A stretch of DNA of 64,000 bases from Stereum hirsutum FP-91666 SS1 (Eukaryota; Basidiomycota; Agaricomycetes; Russulales; Stereaceae), in NCBI RefSeq assembly GCF_000264905.1, contig NW_006763140.1, positions 1,250,702-1,314,701 of the forward strand. Direction: 5' to 3'. The notes under the pieces are model-generated. The model ran no database searches. It had not been told where the DNA came from and saw only the letters and a program-made list of their open reading frames with translations. A program made the translations under genes and the position numbers. The stretch's first letter is position 1. The number at the start of each line of letters is the position of its first letter. This document shows positions 11,581-23,195 of this stretch, one piece after another.

Positions 11581-12026
11581 GGTTAAGGAGCACAGCGACG
11601 TGCCCCAGGCCGTCGCGCCTGCTTATTGCACGCGAAGCCCATCGTCGTCCGGTGCCGTAACTGCGAGCCCCTAACCCTAGACGCTCAATCAATTTATTAC
11701 CGCCCAGCTGCAAAAGTAACTCGGACCGGACTCCATCCCACTCGAACATCTTTCTCTTCCTCCATGCACTGTCTCTGCCGTCCTTCGGACTTGTCTTCGT
11801 CCCCGCTGCGAACGTCGAGGGCCCTGATTGGTTTTCTTTCCCCTCGTCTTGTTTCCGAATCGTCATATGTTCTCATATGTCCACGGAAGAACGGTCCGAC
11901 TCCGCTCCCCCCTACGAATTGGAAGTTATAAGTGGCCCAATTCGAGTCGATCGAGGGAACGATCTTTCACCCTTCGAAATACAACCCACAATACCTCCCT
12001 CATCACATCTATAGACAGCTGCAAAT
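11581..12026. promoter_or_regulatory. Divergent promoter region, sphingoid kinase / hydroxyacid dehydrogenase
   Basis: A 446 bp spacer between two divergent start codons, with no credible gene. It presumably holds both promoters; no clear TATA box was seen. Confidence 0.4.
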
Positions 12027-13380
12027 ATGGCCCCCAAAGTGCTCATCTGTGGTATGTTCAGTACCCAAATTTCTCATGAAAACGACCTGATTTACGATTA
12101 TTCTAAAGGTGATCTCGCATGGGCGCACGAGGAGGCAAAGCAGATGTTCGACGGTATCGCAGAGATTGTCGTACGTCTACCTATACTGATAGTTATTGAT
12201 TCATACTCATGGTCCTCGTTACCTAGCTCATGGACTCTCAAAATCGTTCAGATTTCTTGACTGGTCTCAAGCCTGGCGGAAAGTATGAAGGCATCGTCGC
12301 CGTTTACAGACATAACACCTCGGCCGACAGGATAGGTATCTTTGACAAAGAGATTATCGCTGCGTTATCCACCTCCGTCAAATGGATCGGTACGCCATCT
12401 TGTTCTCACTTCCTTCTTAGAATCTCGTCATCTGTGCAGCTCACATACCGCTTACCCCTATCCAGCCCACAACGGAGCCGGATACGACCAGATCGATGTC
12501 GCAGCCTGCAAGGAAAAGGGTCAGTGTTGCCATCGACACTCACATCGGTCCACTCAACCATCCGTATTGACCTTCTTTTGATATATCTCCCAGGCATCAT
12601 CGTCTCCAACACTCCCGGGGCCGTCGACGACGCCACCGCCACCACAGCCCTCTACCTCACCATCTCCTCCCTCCGCAACTTCTCCCTCGCCGAACGTTCC
12701 CTCCGTTCCCTCACTTGGAAATCGCCCCTCGTCGCCGGCCTCGCACACGACCTCACCTCCCGCACCTGTGCCATCCTCGGTCTCGGCGGCATAGGCCTCC
12801 GCTACGCAGAACTCGTCCACGCCTTCCCCATGCGCGTGATCTACCACAATCGGAACCCGGTCCCTGGTGCACCGAGTTGGTGCGAGTATTATGGCAAGGA
12901 GAGACTGGATGAGTTTTTGAAGGAGGCGGATGTGTTGAGTGTGCATGTGCCGTTGAGGAAGGAGACGGAGGGGTTGGTGGGGGAGGAGATGATTAGGAAG
13001 TTGAAGAAGGGGGCGGTCATTGTCAACACGGCGAGGGGGAAGGTTATTGATGAAGAGGCTTTGATTAGAGCGTTGGAGGATGGACATGTGCGTTTGTTTC
13101 TTCCTCTTTCATCGCGTCCTCTCCCTCGGTGGTTACTGATCTCTGTGTGCTGCTGCAACAGCTCGGCGCCGTAGGCCTAGACGTCTACCCAGATGAACCG
13201 AACGTGAACCCGAAACTGCTCGAATTCAAGAACGCGACGCTGTTGCCGCACATGGGGACAGAGACGCAGGATTCGCAGAAGAAGATGGAGATCAGAGCGT
13301 TGGCGAACGCGAGAGATTATCTCGCGAAGGGCAAGGGCGGCGATGTGGTGCCGGAGTTGGCGGATTTGGTGAAGGCTTAG
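12027..13380 (+). CDS. D-2-hydroxyacid dehydrogenase (glyoxylate/hydroxypyruvate reductase-like), copy 1
   Basis: NAD(P)-dependent reduction of 2-oxoacids; the closest named group is fungal glyoxylate reductase. Six exons: 12027-12051, 12109-12170, 12227-12389, 12466-12519, 12594-13087 and 13162-13380. They sum to 1017 bp, a clean 338-residue frame. Visible motifs: GAGYDQIDV, the Rossmann loop LGLGGIG, the catalytic Arg in VNTARGKVIDE, and LPHMG with the catalytic His; GLDVYPDEP is also typical of the family. Substrate cannot be told from sequence. A close paralogue lies at 19637-20882 in the same orientation. They share the same 25 bp first exon, 62 bp second exon and 494 bp central exon. 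Confidence 0.92.
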
Positions 13381-14637
13381 AGACTCCTTGGACGTTACAT
13401 GTGTACCGTGCGTGCAGAGAGGTAGAATATATGGGTACGCTGTCTTCTAGCTTTCCCTCTCAGCTAAAGAGTACGTGGCGGACGGTGTTGGTTTGTTGCT
13501 GACGCTTGTTCTTTCTATGCAGACAACTGTAGAACCTCCAATGTAGAACGCAGATATACCTGACTGTGTATGTGTAACAGCCTGAGCACACCTACGAAAC
13601 CCTTTAAATTGTCTCGCATGGCTAGAATTGCCGGAACGTCTGAAAGCCCCTATCGCACTCGGACCACCCGGCCCGGTCCGTCTTCGCCGCCATGGATTGA
13701 CCGCGATGTTATACTTTCTTGCAGAAAAATTGTGCTAACCGTTATACGACAGAATTCAGAGGTATATATTCCCCTCTTAACTGGTTGCATCGCTCTTGGG
13801 CGTTGTATTTGCCGATAGGGTCGATAAATTGACTTTTTGTTTGCAGGTCGACGCATACAATACAACCAAGGTGTACTGCCGCATGACGTATGTATATATC
13901 TCCGACCATCCTTTAGCCTTCTATCTCGATATCGCGGCGGACTGCTGGTCCCTGGAGAACTCGACCTCGAAGTCAGTCTCGTGCAGGATCGACGAAGGAG
14001 TGATATGCACTGATATCTTCGCCTGACCTGCGCGCCGTCGTACTCCTCGACCTGCAACTTCTTGTCTGCGCTCGTGACCATCCCTTGGGCCATGACCGAC
14101 TTCTTCCCCTTCCTCAAGACCTACATGTAAAACTCGGCCAGTCAGAGGTTACGGGGACGGATAGTCCCCGGACCGCGCGAAAGGTACTATCTGAATCGTG
14201 AAGCATGCTTCGACCACACGACACGCTTTGCTTCCCTTATTTCCGTACCTAACACTCCCCGGTCAACAATCAAGCAATTCATCCGACAATCCGTTATCGA
14301 CTGTTCGTCTGTGATACACCGACGTGGCAAGCTATGTATGTGGCTATAATCTCGCTCGTATCACTTGTATCGACCGTGAACAGAGTCCGTCGCTCCTCTA
14401 TCGTCGGTCTGTTTTCATTTCGCCTTCGTCATTCAATGCTCGTCCAGATTTCTATCTATATTCCCGACGGATGACCAGGCATTCAGGGAGCTTCAGGTCC
14501 CGTACTCATATATAAGAGTAGCCTTCCATGTGTCGCGCGTCCTCCTTCCGAGCAACTGACCAGGCCCCTTTCCCCCTATCCCAGTTTATAGTTGGACTTC
14601 TCATCTCGGACGAACAGTGACCGGCATCCTCACAACC
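13381..14637. other. Intergenic stretch before GH30 gene
   Basis: No gene can be supported. A 155-codon minus-strand frame (13650-14117) has no recognisable domain and basic, low-quality composition. The 3' part includes the GH30 promoter. Confidence 0.45.
14509..14516 (+). promoter_or_regulatory. TATA box of GH30 gene
   Basis: TATATAAG lies about 120 bp upstream of the chosen ATG, followed by a C/T-rich stretch typical of basidiomycete core promoters. Confidence 0.5.
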
Positions 14638-17048
14638 ATGCTCTCCCCTCCCCATCTTCTCTCCTCCTCAGTCGCGACAGCACTCTCCATCCTCTCTGGC
14701 ATTCTTGCTCCTCAACACGTCACAGCAGCGACCGTCTCTTCCGAAGTCGCACAGACCTTTCTGGGGATAGGAGGTTCGGGCGCATGGTGGCCTACCGATC
14801 TGTATCTCTACCCGGATGAGGTGAAGAAGAACTTGAGTGCGTTGTTGTTTAGTGAGGATGGGATGGGGATTTCTAGTTATAGATATAATGTTGGGGGCGG
14901 AGGTACGGTTCTTTCCCTTCATCTTCTCTTATACACTCGATTCTTTCCGAGTGAAAAATGCGGAGCGAGAGAAGATCTCCTAATACCCAGCTACTGACGC
15001 GAATGCATGATGGAAACTTATATCCAGGTGTCAACGTAACGGAAAATCCGACCCGCGCCATCGAGACCTTCTACGTCTCTCCCGGCGTGTACAACTGGAG
15101 CGCGGACGCGAGCGGGGTGTATTTCATGCTGGAGGCGGCGGCGTATGGTGTTCCGTCGATCACTGCGTTTGTGAACAGCGCGCCGGCGCCGTTGACGTCG
15201 GGGGGCGCGAGCTGTAATGGGAGTTTTGTTAATGGTGAGTCTGTCTGAATGCGCCATATATTGTTTTTGCGATTTCGTCCTATCTGCATTCGCATCGTTG
15301 TATATCCTCCTGCGACTTTGATCCTCCACCCTTCGCCTATCTGGTACGTTGTGCGAACTGACTGACGAAAATATTGGGCCAAATCAGGTACTGGTCTGGA
15401 ATATGGGACGTTCGTCGCGGACGTGATCTCCCATTGGAGAGCCGAAGGCGTGAACATCACGAGGGTATCGCCCATGAACGAGCCCGATAACAATTTTGGT
15501 CCCTCGCCTTGTTCTCAGGAGGGTATGGAGGTCGATCCGAACCAGGTCAGTTGGTGGCCCCAACCCGTTTTCCGCTTTCTGTCCGAGAGGGAAAATGGGC
15601 AATGTTGACCATATTGCATCACAGAGGGCGGAAGTCGTGGAGGGATTATACGAAGCCCTAACGAATAATAACTTGACCGATGTGGTGGGTATCATCGTAG
15701 ATGAATCTTCTTCGCTCAGTAGGGCGACGAGCGAATATTCTACTTGGCTTCCTCAAGTCCAAGACAAGGTGCGTCCTCATGCCGATCTCCCACTGTTTGA
15801 ATTAGATCGTTTATGAAGTCTCTAACCCACAATGCTATTTCTGTTTCTTGTAGGTCTCGGCACTCTGCCATCACACTTAGTACGCATATCCTTCTGCAAA
15901 TGATAAAGGTGGCCATTAAGCTGATAAGGAAGCATAGTGATTTCCCGACGGATGCATCCTATCTGTCGTATATCGATGATGTGCACACGAATTATCCTGG
16001 TGTCGACACTTGGATGTCGGTACGTCGTCACGATTCCCTCACTACCGGACGAAATCATTGACACTCGGCATTCTCATGAATTACACAGGAAGTCTGCTGC
16101 TCATTGGGAGAGGCGAATGGGACTGGGCGTGGATGGTCGGGAGGCTATGACCCTACGTGAGTGGTGTGGTGCACCAAACGATGAGTTGGCCTGGACCATC
16201 TAATGGACTCCATTGACACGGCTTGGACAGGATCACAAATGCTTTGATGTTCTCCGGCATGGTTCTCCAGAGCTTCGTTCTGGCTGGTGAGCCTCACTAC
16301 GACGTCAGTCCACAGATCATTATCCTTTCTGCGTGTACACGCCGACCTTGACGATGTAGTTCTGGACCTTGGTGTCGAACGGTATTGGTTGCACGCCTGG
16401 CGACAACTCTACCTGTGACCCCACCGTACCTAATGCTGAGGGATGGACCGTAAGTGATGATCTTCTGGACACCCCGTCTCTCATTGACTGTTCCGATGGC
16501 TGACGAGAAGATGTGGTGCGTTTAGGACGGAGTCATCTACTACGATGCAAATTACGCCACGAATGGGAACTACGAACTCTGTAAGGTCTCTCAACAAAGT
16601 TTATCTTCGTTCACTTCACCGACATTTGTGTTCGCGCCTAACAGACTTGACGAAACACTTCTGGACCTACAAGCACTTCGGCAACTTCGTGAAGCGTAAG
16701 TCTCACCTTCCCGCCCTTGACATCGCATACCTCAGACCTTCTGACCGCTGTCTCTCTACAGCCGGCAGCCAGCGCAATATCGTCACCGGAGACGACGCCT
16801 CGAACACCACTCTGGTAGTCTCTACCTCAGATTCTTACCATGTCCTCGCCATGAATCCAGCCACGGATCCTGTCAACGCTACGCTCACCTTCCCCGACGT
16901 CGTCTGCGCAACAACGGCCGTGCGCACGTCCGCTGATGAGGACTTTGCGACTGTGGATCCAGCGACGGAGGCTACGAATGGGACTTGGGTGCTAGCGTTG
17001 GCTGCGACGAGTTTGACGACGTTCACGTTCGAGAGGGGTGCTTGCTAG
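14638..17048 (+). CDS. Secreted glycoside hydrolase family 30 (endo-beta-1,6-galactanase-like)
   Basis: Extracellular glycanase. The N-terminus (MLSPPHLLSSSVATALSILS...) is a plausible signal peptide ending near the HVTAA stretch. The mature part opens with LGIGGSGAWWPTDLY and GISSYRYNVGGGG, typical of GH30. The acid/base Glu is in SPMNEPDNNF (about 15472-15500). The nucleophile Glu is recovered by splicing at about 16090 as EVCCSLGEANGTGRGWSGG. A C-terminal beta-sandwich region ends in TTFTFERGAC. About nine short introns; the start is the first ATG after the TATA box. I favour the beta-1,6-galactanase subfamily from its EVCCS and GGGG motifs, but a beta-1,6-glucanase is possible. Both catalytic residues are present, so it should be active. 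Confidence 0.85.
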
Positions 17049-17589
17049 CCTGAAGAAATTGGGGGACGTGAATGTGGTGAAATTTTTGCAATAGTATCTG
17101 GAGATTGGAATGACGAGTGAACAGCCCTTCTGGCTTCACGCAAATACTGCGAAGTCCCGCGCAAACTGGAGAGGCAACTTCAGCGCGCTAAGCCCGCTAT
17201 GGACGCTTGTGCATTTGTGTATTAACATCTGTGATTTGCTGTCTCGTGTAATTTGGTGTGGCCCACTACTTGCACACTACTTATACCAAGTAGTCGCCAA
17301 CGGCCAATCTGCCAATCGGTGGAGACATGATTTTCCGCCGGCTTGTACCCATCTTATCTGCATCGATCCTGTTCGACGTTCTCGATCTCTTCAGGCGCCC
17401 GACGTAGAGTTATACCGAAATACACACAGCTATCGGCCTATAAATGACAGTCTCGTCGTCGGTGAAAAGCTTTTCTAAGCTTGCTGAAGGACTTGGGCCA
17501 GTACTGTGTCGAAGAGATCCCTTTGGTCGTCCTATCTAAAAAACCCAAAAAAGCTTCAAACGACGCCGCCACATCTCTAGCGCCACATA
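17049..17589. other. Intergenic, promoter of FAD oxidase
   Basis: Nothing gene-like was found in these 540 bp between a stop codon and the next start on the same strand. Confidence 0.4.
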
Positions 17590-19320
17590 ATGACAGTCAG
17601 CGAAACCGACAAGATTCTCATCGTCGGCGCAGGTTGCTTCGGGATCTCTACCGCCTACCATCTCCTCAAACGTGGCTTTACGGATGTGACAATTCTTGAC
17701 CGCTCTGAGGTCCATCCTGCACCTGACGCTGCGAGTACCGATTTAAATAAGAGTGCGCTCGTCTTTTTACCTCCTTCGGTTCTGAACAATTCTAACATCT
17801 GCGTCACGTATGACCTATTGATGCAGTCGTCCGGACCTCATACTCGGATAACTTCTATACACGCTTCGCCCAGGATGCTGTTCGTCTATGGAATGGGGCG
17901 ATACGTACCACGAGTGAGTGAAAAATCTGCATGATCCGACTCAGACTCTCCTCGACGAATCATCATTGACCTCAGTGTCCCCACCATTTCAACATCGATT
18001 TTTTCTCTCAAGATCCGGTGTTCTCGTGCTCGGCTCTAAAGAAGCACCATACGGCGCGAAATCATACGAGAACGACATCGCAGCGGGTGTCCGTGTCACG
18101 AAACTAGACACGGGCGCGACGATCTCTTCGGTATTACCTCCTAACATCAAATCTGGTTCGCTCGATAATCTCGCGGGGTACCTCAACCATGATGGTGGTT
18201 GGGCTTATGCTTCTCAGGGCATCTCGCTCATGACCGAGAGGGTGAAAGAGATGGGTGGAAAGCTGCTCACGGGAAAGGCTGCGCATAAGCTTTTACGAAG
18301 AGAAGAGGACGGACGGACCTTGGGGGTAGAGTGCAAGGATGGGACGAGATTCGAGGCTGCTTTGACAGTTTTGGCTACTGGTTCTTGGACGGCGTCAACT
18401 TTCGCAGAGTTCGACCTCGGTCACTGTTTGGCCACGGGGTGAGTCTGTCATTTTTCGATGAAAAGGTCTACAAACGCTGACCTCGGACTGCTGACTCGAT
18501 TCAGGCAAAGTATCACGACCGTTCAACTCACTTTAGAAGAAGCCGATCGTTACCGTTTATGCCCTGTGGTTGTGGACTTCACCTCAGGTTTCTACATTTT
18601 CCCTGTGCGTCCTTCATTGTCCATGTATCCTACTAGATGGCAGTGGTAATTTACCATGCACATGTAGCCCAACAAAGACGGCACCATCAAGCTCGGCATC
18701 CATGCGGCGGGTTACACCAGTTACGCATCCTCAGACACACAGAAAGCAATCTCAACACCCAGGACTATTTTATCGCACGGGGAGCAGGGCCTCCGCATAC
18801 CACAGACGATGGTCAAAACCCTTCGCACAAAACTCCGTGAACTTTATCCTGAGTTAGCAGAGAAGCCCTTCGTACATACCAGACTTTGTTGGTGAGCATG
18901 TCGTCATCTTTACTCTTCCATTCCTGCTGACTCTTGTGTCCCTTTCATCCCGCCTGAATCTAGGTATACTGACACACCCGACGCTCATTGGATGATTGGA
19001 GCACACCCTTCGGATCCTGCTCTTGTTTTTGCAACCGCTGGAAGCGGTCATGCGTACAAGGTATGTCCTTTGGGTTAGAGCTCGCTCCCTCTCTCACACA
19101 ACTTCCATGCCTTAGTTTCATACTCATCTTCTTGTCTTAGTTCCTTCCAAACATTGGAACACTTGTAGCCGATGCAATCCAGGGTACGCTTGACGAGGAT
19201 CTGGCCAAGAAGTTCTCGCCGTTCCGCGAGCCCGATGGCTTTGACCTTTCGCGCGGCCCAGAGGGGGCCAAAGAGCTTAGAGACGAAGAGCTTTGCTTGC
19301 CAGAAGACCTCTTGCCATGA
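17590..19320 (+). CDS. FAD-dependent amine oxidase of the sarcosine oxidase / fructosyl-amino-acid oxidase family
   Basis: Oxidises a secondary amine (sarcosine, L-pipecolate, saccharopine or a fructosyl amino acid) using FAD and oxygen. The N-terminus ILIVGAGCFGISTAYHL is a GxGxxG dinucleotide-binding fold, followed by an Asp at the end of strand 2 (VTILDR). Middle parts include SYSDNFYTRFAQDAVRLW and AGYLNHDGGWAYASQ. The C-terminal RLCWYTDTPDAHW contains the Cys that carries covalent FAD in this family. ATAGSGHAYKFLPNIG is the usual C-terminal flavin-contact block. The protein ends ELCLPEDLLP. Six or seven introns; exon joins are approximate. Substrate is undetermined. Confidence 0.85.
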
Positions 19321-19636
19321 TCGGATTGTCAGACGCCCAACTATGAAATCTGATGTGGCTGCAGAATTCTCAAATCATGTACGAGTGCGTATCCAATCTA
19401 ACTGAGTTCAAATCTGTGGTATCTCTCGTGGGTCCTCATACATATACGGAAGACTGGTGCTCGCGGTTCTAGCAAGTAGTCTCGGATGAAGTCTCAAGTA
19501 AATACACGCACAACCGTCCGAACGGACTTCAGTGGTTATGTGGCGCCAGGACCGGAACGTTCCGTGAAGGATCGTACAGGATCGCACGCCGAGTCACACA
19601 GTGCTTTTGTCGCTTTTTATCGACTTGTCATCAACT
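19321..19636. other. Intergenic spacer
   Basis: 316 bp with no gene; presumed 3' end of the FAD oxidase and promoter of the second hydroxyacid dehydrogenase. Confidence 0.4.
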
Positions 19637-20882
19637 ATGGCGGCGCGCATATTGGTTTGCGGTATGAAGTTGGTCCATGCACGGACAAATCTTGCGAGCT
19701 AACTCTAATGCTCCAGGTGATATGGAATGGGCGGGGGAGAAGATGAAGGAAATGTTTGCTAATCTTGCAGAGACGATCGTACGTGTAGATACACCGTCAT
19801 ATATTTCGCTGATCGTAGAACTCGCGGCCAGATATTAGATTCCCTGACACGAGATGATTTTCTCACCCAAATGCGACCTGGTGGAAAGTACGACAGCATA
19901 ACAGCCATCTATCATCAAAACTCATGCATGAAGAAAGTCGGGCCTTGGAATAGAGAGCTTATCGAGACTATGCCACCCACTGTAAAGTGGATCGCACACA
20001 AAGGCGCAGGATACGATATGATAGACGTCCAAGCATGCAAAGATAGAGGTATGCGATTCCACAGATACCTTGGCTGTCTAAGCTCCATGTAACCTCACAC
20101 TTACTGATTCCTCCAGGAATTGGAGTGTCGAATACGCCCGGAACAGTGGACGACGCCACAGCCACGACCGCTCTGTTCCTCATGATCTCTGCGTTCCGCA
20201 ATTTCTCAACGGCCGAACGCAACTTGCGCGCGGGCAACTGGAAGAATGGGCTCGCCTCAGCGGACGCCAACGGTCTGACGGGTCGAACTCTCGCTATCTT
20301 AGGTTTAGGTGGAATCGGGTATCGCATGGCGGAGCTTGTGCAGACGTTCCCCATGCGCATCATCTATCATTCTAGACATCCCGTGGCGAAGGCCCCATCG
20401 TCTTGGAAGTATTTCGGACCAGAGAGGATGGACGAATTCCTGGCAAATGCCGACGTCTTGAGCATTCATGTCCCACTGAATGATGAGACGAGAGGCATGG
20501 TTGGCGAGGAGATGATCCGAAAATTGAAGAGGGGTGCGATTATCGTCAATACCGCAAGAGGCAAGGTCATCGACGAGGAAGCGATGATAAGAGCTCTAGA
20601 AGACAGACATGTAAGAGGCTCCAACAGGCCTGATTGCTGCAATTTCTCACTTCAGACCGTGATTGACAGTTAGGTGCCGTTGGGTTGGACGTTTTTGCAA
20701 CCGAACCAAGCGTGGACCAGCGACTTATCGCCTTGCCGAACGCTACTCTATTGCCTCATGTAGGCACATTAGCGCAGGATTGTATGCTGGAAATGGAGGT
20801 CCGAGCCCTGTTGAATATCCAGGATTATCTAGAGAAGGGGGTAGGCAGGGACATTGTGCCAGAGCTAGACGGTTTAGATTGA
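19637..20882 (+). CDS. D-2-hydroxyacid dehydrogenase, copy 2
   Basis: Paralogue of the gene at 12027-13380. Five exons: 19637-19661, 19717-19778, 19832-20048, 20117-20610 and 20670-20882, total 1011 bp, 336 residues. It keeps the Rossmann LGLGGIG, catalytic NTARGKVIDE and LPHVG, and GLDVFATEP. The intron that splits the AHNGAG segment in copy 1 is absent here, where AHKGAG is encoded without a break, so one intron was gained or lost after duplication. The start MAARILVCG matches MAPKVLICG of copy 1, including the intron at the same Gly codon. The two copies bracket the GH30 and FAD oxidase genes. Confidence 0.92.
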
Positions 20883-21218
20883 TACTACCATCCTGCTATT
20901 CGTGTCAGTCTTTCTACGGGCTACGCAGGCAATATATTTCGTTCTACATACTCGTATCTTTTTTAGTCGTGACCCTGAGTGAGTTGTCAAGTCGGGCAGA
21001 GTCCAGCGGTGCTATGGGCCACACAATTTCGTCTGCAGTGGTGCCACTGTGGCGCTAGCCATGACACAAGGTGACACGACCACATGACTCGGTTGCCGAT
21101 GAATCATTGTCTTCCACGCCGACGCGCCTTCGTCTTGATCCTGGCATCCTCCACGCGTTCATTGGCCTTTCTCTCATACTTCTTTGCAGTCTCAGAGTAC
21201 TTTCTAAAGACAATACTT
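20883..21218. other. Intergenic spacer
   Basis: 336 bp with no gene-like content; same-strand genes on both sides. Confidence 0.4.
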
Positions 21219-23195
21219 ATGGTTGACACTAAAAGCGCAGAGGACCTCGTACCCGAGGCCTCCAGTTATCCATACGCGTGGTCTCCTGACTCCGCAGAGG
21301 AGCGTCCTTTAGATGGATTTCTCAATAAGGTTTGTGCATTCATCTGCTCATGAAGTGCACACGAGAGCCTGACCTTATGTGGTGTTTCCGCAAAGTTCAA
21401 ACCATCCATGGTGCAGGACGACGGCACGAAACCGGTACGTGTTTCGTCTCATGTCAAGAGTGTATCATTCTGAATCGTCATCGTGTCCCTTCCAGTGGAT
21501 CTGGGTGCAAGGCAAACATCCCATTCCTCAGCTCGATAAGAACGAAGAAGCTGCCATTCGAGAGGCCTTGGAATGCGGTATGTGTGTTTGAGACAGAGAC
21601 CATCGAGGAGCTTTGTTGACGCCTTTCTCAGTGAATGACGCGACCAAAAAGATCGACAGCATAAAGGTAACTGGATATCAAATCATAAACTATGTTTGTC
21701 GTTGTAATTTTATTCATCTCGCGCATAGAACGACCCAGCTATACCGACCCGTGCCAGCAAGAAAAATCCGGATATCAAGAGTAAAAAGGAGTGCCGCGAA
21801 TTAGTGAGAGCTCATGGTCTATAAAAGCATTCAGCCTGCGCTGAATCGTCTGTACAGGAACAAGCTGCTGCAGTCGAGAAGCTCAAGGAGATATCTTTGC
21901 GTCACGGATATGTGTCCGGAAAATGGTCTGTTCCGATAGTTCTCAGCATCTGCACGCCTTCGGCGCTGACCATGTTTCTGCTTTTGTTCACCATGGTCAC
22001 AGGCTTATTTTTGCTCCACCGGACAAAGTAGATTTCATTTGGACGACTGTTGCAAGTGGGTGCTCATAGCTTCCATCATTACCTCTCAAAATCGCTGGTA
22101 GACTCAAATCACGTCAGCTTCACTCGTGTCAGGACCCCTGTCTTCGACGGCAGCGTTTCTAGCCAAAGTTTCAACTTGTCCTCCGAACAATGCCCCCAAT
22201 TATCAACACGTCATGTGCGTCTACATGCCAAACGCATACGACAAAGAAGCTGCGACAGAGGTGTGTACTGAGCGAAACCGCCAACGCATGAGGAGGTATT
22301 GATCGTCTCCTACAGATGATGAGGGCCCTCATCGCCGAACACGGGTTGAACGTCATTGGTGTGAAATCCAATCTCTATACGGCGATCGGTGAAATCTTGT
22401 CTTCCTTTGACATGTTCGACGGTCTTTCTGTAATGCTGACTACGTATATGGCCCTTGCGCAGGTCTGGATAGCAAACATCCTAGTGGTATCCAGTCGACG
22501 GTAAGTAAACCAATCTTAGCCAACCGTGTTTACTCAAAGACTATGTTTTGACGGGTCTGCCTCAGATCTGGAAGCCTTCAGCTCTCATTCCGGATGCTGA
22601 GTCTAAAGTCAGTTCTCCTATGTGCACGACAAATTACCGGGCTGACTTACTTATTCGACCTCCCCAGGCCATGCGAGAAGCATTCTTCGATAAGAAGAGG
22701 GATCAATCTCCTGACACGAAAACCGAAAGAAGGCTCGACGACTTCTTCAAGGCTGAACCCGTGGACGCTGCCAACCCTCCGTCTGTCAAAACAGAGACTC
22801 ACGATGACAAAGCACCACCAAAAGCCAAGGCTAAAGCTAAACCGATGTTGAAAAGGAAGGCCAAGGAGGAGGATATGTTTGTGTCCGACGAAGAGGATGA
22901 CGCTCCTGCGAAGACACCGGCATCTAGCAAGAAGGCTGCAGTAAAGAAGGCCGAGTCCGACGATGATGAGACAACAGGGCCCATGGCGGAACCGAGCACG
23001 ACCTCTAAGAGAAAACCATCATCGAAGGCAAAGGTCATCAAGGGTGAAGAAGAGGAAGAGGACGAAAAGCCGAAACCGACAAAGCCACTGTCTAAATCCA
23101 AACCTTCCTCGCGTGTAAAGAGATCGACTAAAGAAGAGGACATTGACGAAGAAGACGAGGTAATCAGACCCAAGAAACGAGGGAGGGCGAAGTAG
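21219..23195 (+). CDS. DUF1917 (Bles03/UPF0696)-like protein with charged C-terminal tail
   Basis: Start MVDTKSAEDLVPEASSYP. Spliced exons give FKPSMVQDDGTKPWIWVQG, LRHGYVSGKW, LIFAPPDKVDFIWTTVA, then a CVYMPNAYDKEAATEMMRAL strand-helix and SIWKPSALIPDAES-type end. This matches my knowledge of the DUF1917/C11orf68 family, an eIF4E-like fold of unclear function. Unusually, the last exon (22669-23195) adds about 170 residues of Lys/Glu/Asp/Ser low complexity ending KKRGRAK. It includes ERRLDDFF, close to the PCNA-binding consensus QxxLxxFF, and several basic nuclear-import-like clusters. About nine introns; some borders are approximate. A nuclear, perhaps PCNA-linked role is inference only. Confidence 0.7.

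Noticed and set aside
13650..14117. 155-codon minus-strand frame
   Set aside because: No domain, unusual Arg/Ser composition, no plausible promoter or conserved block.
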